From contig JAKAWN010000365.1 of the NCBI GenBank assembly GCA_021827245.1, positions 1 to 6,845 on the forward strand: a DNA stretch of 6,845 nt, read 5' to 3'. The position numbers were made by a program, and so were the translations under genes. This DNA is from Acidobacteriota bacterium (lineage in GTDB: Bacteria; Acidobacteriota; Terriglobia; UBA7540). Position 1 is the first letter of the stretch; every line of letters begins with the position of its first letter. The notes below the pieces were generated by a model that did not search any database, had not been told where the DNA came from, and saw only the letters and a list, made by a program, of their open reading frames with translations. Below, one piece after another: positions 1 to 5,859 of this stretch.

Positions 1-573
1 GTGCTGAGCGTGGATGAGAAGAGCCAGATTCAAGCCCTGGACCGCACGCAACCGGGATTGCCGATGAAGAAGGGCCGCTGTGGCACGCTGACTCACGATT
101 ACAAACGGGACGGCACGACCGCCTTGTTTGCCGCCCTCAACGTGCTCGAAGGAACGGTGCTGAAACGCTGCCGGGCGCATCACCGTCATCAGGAGTTTCT
201 CGCCTTCCTTAAGCAAATCGACGAGGAGACCGAGCCGGACAGGGAGCTTCACCTCATCCTCGACAATTACGGCGCCCACAAGCACCCCAAGGTTGAGGCC
301 TGGCGAGCTCGTCATGCGCGGTTCCATTTTCACTTCATTCCCACCTCGTCGTCGTGGCTCAACCTGGTGGAGCGCTGGTTCCGCGAACTGACTCAAAATC
401 GGCTCCGTCGTGGCGTCTTCCGCAGTGTCGCCGAATTGGAAGCTGCCATCGCCGAGTATGTGAAAATGCACAACGCCGATCCCAAACCTTTTGTTTGGAC
501 GGCCACCGCAGAAGGTATTCTGGCCAAAGTCGAAGGGGCAACCAAGGCCTACAACATTGTCCAGAAACGTTAG
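1..573 (+). CDS. IS630-family transposase, C-terminal catalytic part (5' end outside window)
   Basis: This is the DDE catalytic half of an IS630/Tc1-mariner superfamily transposase, the enzyme that cuts and rejoins the ends of its own insertion sequence. The window opens inside the gene; the GTG at position 1 is only the first codon available and is probably internal, because full-length family members run to about 340-360 residues and this segment has 190. Visible motifs are SVDEKSQ with the first catalytic Asp (residue 5), [10 protein letters not shown] with the second Asp (residue 88) and [11 protein letters not shown] with the catalytic Glu (residue 124). The second and third acids are separated by 35 residues, as expected for the family. 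The reading frame is open through all three catalytic residues to a TAG stop at 571-573, so the visible part looks intact. The N-terminal helix-turn-helix region is not in the window, so activity cannot be judged. Confidence 0.9.
   Translation: MLSVDEKSQIQALDRTQPGLPMKKGRCGTLTHDYKRDGTTALFAALNVLEGTVLKRCRAHHRHQEFLAFLKQIDEETEPDRELHLILDNYGAHKHPKVEAWRARHARFHFHFIPTSSSWLNLVERWFRELTQNRLRRGVFRSVAELEAAIAEYVKMHNADPKPFVWTATAEGILAKVEGATKAYNIVQKR
1..573 (+). mobile_element. Right-hand part of an IS630-family insertion sequence; outer end not resolved
   Basis: The transposase segment implies that the right part of an IS630-type element lies here. In this family the terminal inverted repeat normally lies close behind the transposase stop and the element is flanked by a duplicated TA. 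The bases just after the stop contain an imperfect palindrome centred on CATATG at about 576-589, which could belong to the terminus. The left end is outside the window, so the inverted repeat cannot be paired; the boundary given is simply the end of the coding region. Confidence 0.55.
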
Positions 574-833
574 TGGCATATGACTCGAGCATTCCTTTCT
601 CTGCCATCAACAAACAACCTTTCGGGAAGCAGGCAACTGAGTTTTACGCTTTCAGGCCATTGCTCTGCGCCATTTTCTTTGAGATTACAAACCGTGTTGA
701 AGCACGATGATTGGATTTGAAGTTGCGGTTCAGGATTTCTCGCAATAGAGTAGCGGATTCACGGTTCTTTGCGGAAAAGCACCCGATAAGTTAAAGAGAG
801 TGCGATTCGAGTTTTGCCGGCAAGAATCATCGT
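574..833. other. Intergenic stretch after the IS, no gene recognised
   Basis: About 260 bases with no convincing coding region on either strand; the overlapping short frames have no recognisable domains. It should hold the IS terminus in its first few tens of bases and whatever promoter served the short signal-peptide frame that follows. Two weak sigma-70-like pairs can be drawn, TTGCGG to TAGAGT (about 724-752) and TTGCGG to TAAAGA (about 770-798), each with a 17-base spacer. The -10 matches are poor and I do not call them as promoters. Confidence 0.5.
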
Positions 834-1001
834 ATGAAGATCAGGTGCATGTGGAAAAGATTGTGGATTGGGATTTGTGCGGGCGGGTTGCTGGCAGCAG
901 TGATGGCACCCTGCTCGTTTGCGCAGAACGCGAGCGAGGTCAAGGTGAATTGGAGACAGGTCGAGATGGTTTCAAAGCTGATGCCTGCGCATAGTCTGTG
1001 A
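834..1001 (+). pseudogene. 55-codon frame encoding a Sec signal peptide; probable stump of a lost secreted protein
   Basis: The frame runs from ATG at 834 to TGA at 999-1001. Residues 1-11 are basic and aromatic (MKIRCMWKRLW), residues 12-30 form a hydrophobic run rich in Ala, Gly, Ile and Leu that ends in CSFA, and QN follows at 31-32, giving a good signal peptidase I site (SFA|QN). Only about 25 residues remain after the expected cleavage, including VKVNWRQVEMVSKLMPAHS. This looks like the start of a mature domain that is cut short. No strong Shine-Dalgarno sequence precedes the ATG. The best reading is the 5' remnant of a secreted protein whose body was deleted or frameshifted; a genuine small exported peptide is the alternative. 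No family is assigned. Confidence 0.45.
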
Positions 1002-1168
1002 TCGGGTGCATCGTGTTGTTGTGATAGTTGGCAGAATAGCTCCTGAACCACTGTTCCCTCGTTTCAGCGGTTGTCTGCCACGTATGATATTCTTTCAGCT
1101 TTCCAACTCGTTGCCGTTTTCTTTTCGCCGCTTTTAAGTAGCGCTGCTAGCGATATTCCCAACAGGAC
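1002..1168. other. Short intergenic gap before the GH38-like gene
   Basis: No reading frame of note. It probably contains the promoter of the next gene, but I could not pick a convincing -35/-10 pair. A small self-complementary cluster around 1139-1152 (AGCGCT, and TAGC-GCT-GCTA) could fold weakly; it lies shortly upstream of the ribosome binding site. Confidence 0.35.
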
Positions 1169-1174
1169 AAGGAG
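1169..1174 (+). promoter_or_regulatory. Ribosome binding site of the GH38-like gene
   Basis: AAGGAG ends six bases before the ATG at 1181. This good match and spacing supports that start codon, which is also followed directly by a signal peptide. Confidence 0.75.
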
Positions 1175-1180
1175 TTTCCA

Positions 1181-2194
1181 ATGAGATATCGACGCAAGCC
1201 ACTCGTCTTCGTATTTAGTTTTTCTTTGCTCATTTTGGGGGCACCTGGCAACCTATCCGCTGCCGGAAACACGGTCTGGCAGATCGGAATCTTCAACCAA
1301 TCATCGCATGAATTCAACAGCCAGGCTCCGGTAGGCAATCCCAATTACAATCCGGTCTACACTGTGGACAAGAGTACCGCCAACGACTGGCCCGCCCGCC
1401 AGCCAGGTTCGGAAAACAAAGCCGAGGGTTTGCGGCCACATCCCTTCACGATTCTCTTCAACCTGCCTTCAAACCCCCAGGGCACTTATACCCTGACGAT
1501 CTCTGCACTCCTTTACGAACCGCGTGTGCCCTACCTGGAAGTTGCCATCAACGGTAGGGAGGGAGCGTTCCACTTCCCACGCAAGCTGAGCTACCACGCC
1601 ACCGCAGACTATGGGTCTTCGATCGACAGCGGCGGTGAAATGAATATTGTGCTGCCAGACTCGGCTCTGCACGCCGGACAGAACAAGCTGGTGCTGACGG
1701 CGCTCGACAATCCGAAGTACGGCCCGGGAGACTCCTGGTTCTTCTATGACGCGCTCCGCCTCTCGCATTCTTCCGAAGCGAGGCGTTTCGAGCCCCAGGT
1801 GACGCTTAAGCCCACGATCTACTACATTCGCAAGGACGGAAGGCTGGATGAGCAGGTGCGCGTTACGACAAACCTTGGTGGAAAGGTGCGCCGCGGAAGG
1901 GTTCGTCTTACGGTCTCCGGGCAGCACTATAAAGCGTCGCTCTCGCCGACTCCCGATTTTGGTGAGCAACGGTTTGAGTTCCTGGTTCCGCAGCTTCCCG
2001 GTCCGACACCGGCCGAACTCACCTTGCATGCGAACGGGAAGACGGTAAGGGGGAAGGTGATCTTCCAGCCGGAGAGGAAGTGGAAGCTTTTTCTGGTACC
2101 ACATGAACATCTGGACGTAGGCTATACCGATTACCGTGCCAAGGTGTACGAAGTGTACGACCGCAACATGGACGAAGCTGAAGATTTAGCTTGA
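1181..2194 (+). pseudogene. Truncated secreted GH38 alpha-mannosidase-like protein with rhamnogalacturonan-lyase-type binding domain
   Basis: The 337-residue product starts with a Sec signal peptide (basic MRYRRK, hydrophobic core to about residue 22, cleavage near SAA at 27-29). Residues about 30-195 resemble the C-terminal carbohydrate-binding domain of family 4 polysaccharide lyases (domain III), with VWQIGIFNQSSHEF, DWPARQPGS, a RVPYLEVAING strand and the closing WFFYDALRLS. A second beta-rich segment spans about 200-300. The last 36 residues match the start of a GH38 alpha-mannosidase catalytic domain: KLFLVPHEHLDVGYTDY, in which H310 and D312 correspond to the first pair of zinc ligands. 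The frame then stops at 2192-2194. The catalytic nucleophile Asp, the other metal ligands and several hundred residues normally following are absent, so no mannosidase activity is expected. The 5' part has a good ribosome site and an undamaged frame, so the product could persist as a secreted binding protein, but a 3' truncation of a once larger enzyme is the simpler view. Confidence 0.7.
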
Positions 2195-2233
2195 CTTGGG
2201 GAAGGAGATGAAGTAAAAGAGGGCGTTTACGTT

Positions 2234-2249
2234 CACGCCACGGGGCGTG
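2234..2249. other. Small perfect hairpin upstream of the TonB receptor gene
   Basis: CACGCC and GGCGTG form a six-base perfect stem around the tetraloop ACGG. No run of T follows in the + direction, so it is not a standard intrinsic terminator. It lies in the leader between the truncated GH38-like frame and the receptor start, where it might affect transcript stability, or it may be chance. Confidence 0.3.
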
Positions 2250-2283
2250 CTGAGGCGTCGGGGAATCTAATCGAAGGCGGCAG

Positions 2284-2290
2284 AAGGAGG
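2284..2290 (+). promoter_or_regulatory. Ribosome binding site of the TonB receptor gene
   Basis: AAGGAGG is a near-perfect Shine-Dalgarno sequence with seven bases before the ATG at 2298. It fixes that start, and a signal peptide begins directly at it. Confidence 0.85.
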
Positions 2291-2297
2291 GGATGCC

Positions 2298-5200
2298 ATG
2301 AAGGCTTGCTTAGCAGGATTGGCGGTCATCGGCCTGCTCCTATGGGGAGTGAACGGGCTCCACGCGCAAGGTCTGGCCACAATTAACGGTACGGTCGAAG
2401 ATGCCTCACATGCAGTGGTGCCGCGGGCTACTGTGACGCTGACCGAGGTCAATACGGGGCAGGCACGTGTCGCCACCAGCTCTCGGGACGGATACTTTAC
2501 GTTCACTAGCCTTCGCCCAGGGACTTACACATTAAAAGTCTCCCTGGCAGGTTTTAAAACCTGGGAACAGCAAAATATCGTTTTGCATGTCGCGCAGTAT
2601 GCCAGCTTCCAACCCATATTGCAGGTAGGGAACGTAAGTCAATCCGTTCAAGTGACCTCCGCTCCTGCGCTTGTGACGACTTCCAGCAGCTCGGTCGGAA
2701 CGCTGGTAGGTTCTAGCGAGATTAAAGAACTTCCTCTTAACGGGCGTGATGCGCTGCAACTAGTTGCACTCTCACCGGGTGTAGTTTCGACGGGTACGAT
2801 TTCACAATTCGGGGTTAGTGAGCCATCATTTGCGCCTTCCGGGGGCCGTGACATCGATATAAACTACTATCTCGATGGGGGAACCAACGCCAATCCTTTC
2901 TACGCCACCTCCATCAACTTTCCAAACCCTGATGCCCTTCAAGAGTTTCGAGTGTCAAGTCGTAACTACAGTGCCGAGTACGGACGAGGATCAACCACTA
3001 TTTCTGCTGTGACACGACCGGGCACCAACCATTTTCATGGAGACGCCTTCGAGTTTTTGCGCAACAACGTGCTGGATGCAAGGCCTTTCTTTTCAGCTAA
3101 CCGCCCTGTTTATAAGCGAAATCAATTTGGGGGTGATTTGGGAGGTCCGATACGCAAGGATAAGGCTTTCTTTTTTGTGAGTTACCAGGGGACCCAAGTG
3201 AGGGGCGCACCCGGGTCCAGTTCATATAATACCCTGACCGCGGCGGAGCGAACTGGCGACTTTTCAGCGTTGTCCAAGCCAATCATTGACCCGACTACGG
3301 GACAGCCATTTCAGGGAAACATCATTCCTCCTGACAGAATCGAGCCGCAGGCTACGAACTTTATAAACCAGTGGCTCCCGCCGGCAAATAGCGGTGGAGA
3401 TTTGTTCACGTATACCCCGGCGGATAGGACCAGTGAGAACGAGGTGGTTGGTAAAACGGACTTCTCTCTGAGTCAGAACGATCACCTGACGTTACGGTAT
3501 TTATTCGATAATGTGCCGCAAATAGCTCCCCAGTTCGGATCGAGTATTGGACCAGAGTGGCTAACTTCATTTCCCACGCGATATCAGAGCGCGACAGCCG
3601 ACTGGACCCATACGTTCTCGCCGACCCTTCTCAACGAAGCCAATGTCACCTACGTCCGCAGCGCCTTTGACGCGCTGCATCTCGTGCATTTCTCACTGGC
3701 GGATCTGGGGTATCCAATCAATACAGCAAATGAAGTACATGGTTTCGGACTTACCTCACAATCCATCCTCAGTGTCAACGGCTATTGGGGAGGTCTCACG
3801 AACCTAGGCGCGCCCACGCGCGATATCATGCCCGTTTGGTATTTTCACGACAACCTATCGTGGGTCAAGAACATTCAATCTATTAGCTTAGGTGCAGAGT
3901 ATTACCATAACCGAATCAACGAGCTCCAGAACTATCTTACCGGAGGGAACTTCAGTTTTACCGGCCAATTCACGGGGAACGGCGGGGCCGATTTTCTATT
4001 GGGCGATTTCAACAGTTATACCCAGATAGAAGGGTTTGCATCGCGGCTCCAACAGACGCTTCCTTCATTCTATGTCCAAGACAACATCAAATTGACCCGC
4101 CGGCTAACACTAAATGCGGGCTTGCGTTGGGACCCGATCGAGGGCTATCGGTCAGAAGATAAAGAATTGGCAACCTTCATAGCGGGCAAGCAGTCCACGT
4201 TGTTCCCGCTCGCTCCCGTCGGCTTGCTGTACCCTGGAGACGCGGGCCTTCCTGGGAACATCGTCGGCACTCGTTGGGACAACCTCGCTCCCCGCTTGGG
4301 GCTGGCCTGGGATGTGTTTGGAAACGGAAAGACTTCTGTTCGCGCGGGTGGTGGCATTTTTTATGTTCCGCTGTCGCGCGGTATTACACTGAATCGCTTT
4401 CCGATAATGCAACCATTCGTGGCTCAGGTTGTAGTTAACGGTGGCACCGCCGGCGATATTTGGGCTTCGCCTCCGTTCAACGGAGTTAATCCGTTTCCGA
4501 GACCCTCAGCGACTAACTTTGCTGCTCTTGCGGCATTACCATTTGTTCCGGATGCTGCAGAAACAGCCTTTCCGTTGCCTTTCAAGACAGAGGCAGACAA
4601 CCAGTGGAGTCTCTCCGTTGAACAGCAGCTATGGCGGGACGCCGTATTGGAAGTGGATTACGTAGGATCCTCGGCTTCTCATTTAACCACTTCTTTCGAG
4701 TTGAACCCGGCAGTCTACATTCCAGGAGCCTCCACCGTGGCAAACACACAGTCCCGACGGCTTGATCCCCAGATTGGCCCTCTCATGGGCATCGGCAACA
4801 TATTAACGTCCAACTACAATTCGCTCCAAGTCAGTTTCCGGCAGCGGTATTCACACGGGTTGAGCATCAACAGCTACTATACGTACTCCAAGGCTCTTGG
4901 GATCGTGGGGGCGGAAACTGAAGGCAGCGAAGGTCCGCGCGATCCCTTCAACCATGAACTGGATTATGGCCCACTGTCATATGACCTGACTCATAATTGG
5001 GTAACTGATTTCATATGGCAGCCGATGCACGGTCGAAAGTTCTCAAACCGTCTGCTAGGGACTCTCGCAAGTGGCTGGGGTTTGACCAGCATTGTGACGG
5101 TACACAGCGGGTATCCTCTCAGCCTCGTCTCCGGCCGCGACAATTCATTCACTGGAATAGGCAGTGATACTCCTGATCAGATAGGCCCGTGGCAGCTTCC

Positions 5201-5522
5201 AGGAGGCCGCAGCAAAGGTCAACAGATCCAGGAATGGTTTAACACAAAGGCGTTCGTCCCTAATGCGGTCGGCACTTTCGGAACGTTGGGAGAGGATGCT
5301 CTTCGTGATCCAGGTTATTTTGACTTGGATGGGGCGGTGCTTCGGGATTTTGTTCCGCGAGAGGGTTATAGGCTCCAATTCAGGACGTCGTTTTACAACA
5401 TGTTCAATCACGCAAGCTTAGGTGCCCCGGTGAACAATTTAACATCACCTACTTTCGGACGCATTCTGAGTACGGCTTCCACGCCGCGCGAAATAGAATT
5501 CAGCCTATCCCTTTCGTTTTAG
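2298..5522 (+). CDS. Oar-like TonB-dependent outer-membrane receptor with N-terminal carboxypeptidase-regulatory domain
   Basis: A complete 1074-residue outer-membrane transporter, within the usual 1000-1200 range for this acidobacterial type. Such receptors import large ligands, often oligosaccharides, using energy passed from TonB-ExbB-ExbD. A Sec signal peptide covers residues 1-23 (cleavage LHA|Q). Residues about 25-110 are a carboxypeptidase regulatory-like beta-sandwich: INGTVEDASHAVVPRATVTL, then DGYFTFTSLRPGTYTLKVS and AGFKTWE. VQVTSAPALV at 117-126 may serve as a TonB-box-like segment. The plug follows (about 130-240) with IKELPLNGRDALQLVALSPG, the DGG turn near 193-195 and FRVSSRNYSAEYGRGS. 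The barrel begins near 245 with FHGDAFEFLRNNVLDARPFF and RNQFGGDLGGPIRKDKAFFF, includes YVQDNIKLTRRLTLNAGLRWD around 592-612, and contains the FNHASLG motif near 1036. The protein ends in FSLSLSF, the terminal-Phe signal for outer-membrane barrel assembly. No SusD-like gene adjoins it. The substrate is unknown; the neighbouring glycosidases suggest a glycan. Confidence 0.93.
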   Translation: MKACLAGLAVIGLLLWGVNGLHAQGLATINGTVEDASHAVVPRATVTLTEVNTGQARVATSSRDGYFTFTSLRPGTYTLKVSLAGFKTWEQQNIVLHVAQYASFQPILQVGNVSQSVQVTSAPALVTTSSSSVGTLVGSSEIKELPLNGRDALQLVALSPGVVSTGTISQFGVSEPSFAPSGGRDIDINYYLDGGTNANPFYATSINFPNPDALQEFRVSSRNYSAEYGRGSTTISAVTRPGTNHFHGDAFEFLRNNVLDARPFFSANRPVYKRNQFGGDLGGPIRKDKAFFFVSYQGTQVRGAPGSSSYNTLTAAERTGDFSALSKPIIDPTTGQPFQGNIIPPDRIEPQATNFINQWLPPANSGGDLFTYTPADRTSENEVVGKTDFSLSQNDHLTLRYLFDNVPQIAPQFGSSIGPEWLTSFPTRYQSATADWTHTFSPTLLNEANVTYVRSAFDALHLVHFSLADLGYPINTANEVHGFGLTSQSILSVNGYWGGLTNLGAPTRDIMPVWYFHDNLSWVKNIQSISLGAEYYHNRINELQNYLTGGNFSFTGQFTGNGGADFLLGDFNSYTQIEGFASRLQQTLPSFYVQDNIKLTRRLTLNAGLRWDPIEGYRSEDKELATFIAGKQSTLFPLAPVGLLYPGDAGLPGNIVGTRWDNLAPRLGLAWDVFGNGKTSVRAGGGIFYVPLSRGITLNRFPIMQPFVAQVVVNGGTAGDIWASPPFNGVNPFPRPSATNFAALAALPFVPDAAETAFPLPFKTEADNQWSLSVEQQLWRDAVLEVDYVGSSASHLTTSFELNPAVYIPGASTVANTQSRRLDPQIGPLMGIGNILTSNYNSLQVSFRQRYSHGLSINSYYTYSKALGIVGAETEGSEGPRDPFNHELDYGPLSYDLTHNWVTDFIWQPMHGRKFSNRLLGTLASGWGLTSIVTVHSGYPLSLVSGRDNSFTGIGSDTPDQIGPWQLPGGRSKGQQIQEWFNTKAFVPNAVGTFGTLGEDALRDPGYFDLDGAVLRDFVPREGYRLQFRTSFYNMFNHASLGAPVNNLTSPTFGRILSTASTPREIEFSLSLSF

Positions 5523-5848
5523 CAATTGGGTAGGAGCGGCCGCGGAAGTAATGCACAATCTATCGAGGCGGGTGCGTGATAATGTCATAACCTGACCCAC
5601 GAACTCTAAAAGTGGCTCGCCAAAGGGACCCATCTTCCTCCGCAATGCAAAGGGAATGGTGGCACTGACTTCGTGCCAGAGCCGTGTAGCCTTGGCCGAA
5701 GCAGAGTGAAATGGTAACTGGAGTCGGGAAAATCGCGCAGATCCCCCGCGCAACCTGAAAACTATGCAACGCTTGTCAGGCGGTCTTTGCTGGTGACTTC
5801 CTATGTTCACGCTTAATCAAAAAGCGAGTACGAAATAACGAGACTGGT
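5523..5848. other. Intergenic region between receptor and GH27 genes; no gene called
   Basis: About 330 bases. No + strand reading frame of substance is present. On the - strand two overlapping open frames (5505-5810 and 5560-5769) can be read, but they begin with GTG and TTG, lack a Shine-Dalgarno sequence and show no known domain. The second ends in an ordinary-looking segment (EEDGSLWRATFRVRGSGYD) that might be the tail of a decayed gene or a repeated intergenic element. The stretch separates the two genes enough that GH27 probably has its own promoter, though I could not identify one. No T-tailed terminator follows the receptor stop. Confidence 0.45.
5660..5678. other. Short hairpin in the receptor-GH27 gap
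   Basis: TGGCAC and GTGCCA form a six-base perfect stem around a seven-base loop (TGACTTC). There is no T tract beside it, so a terminator role is not supported; it may be chance. Confidence 0.2.
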
Positions 5849-5853
5849 GGAGG
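5849..5853 (+). promoter_or_regulatory. Ribosome binding site deciding the GH27 start
   Basis: GGAGG ends six bases before the ATG at 5860. Another in-frame ATG at 5854 directly abuts the GGAGG, leaving no spacer, so 5860 is preferred. The 5860 start also places the twin-arginine motif at residues 3-4. Confidence 0.75.
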
Positions 5854-5859
5854 ATGATA

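Noticed and set aside
354..710. Open frame of 118 codons on the + strand overlapping the transposase end
   Set aside because: It is mostly a frame-shifted reading of the transposase with no domain and no ribosome site.
800..994. Open frame of 64 codons on the + strand overlapping the signal-peptide stump
   Set aside because: It has a GTG start and featureless charged sequence; the alternative frame from 834 gives a clear signal peptide.
1469..2110. Open frame of 213 codons on the - strand
   Set aside because: It is antisense to the GH38-like frame, which has a signal peptide, ribosome site and recognisable domains; the antisense product is arginine-rich and featureless.
2234..2249. Hairpin considered as an intrinsic terminator of the GH38-like gene
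   Set aside because: The stem is only six bases and no T run follows; kept only as a low-confidence structure.
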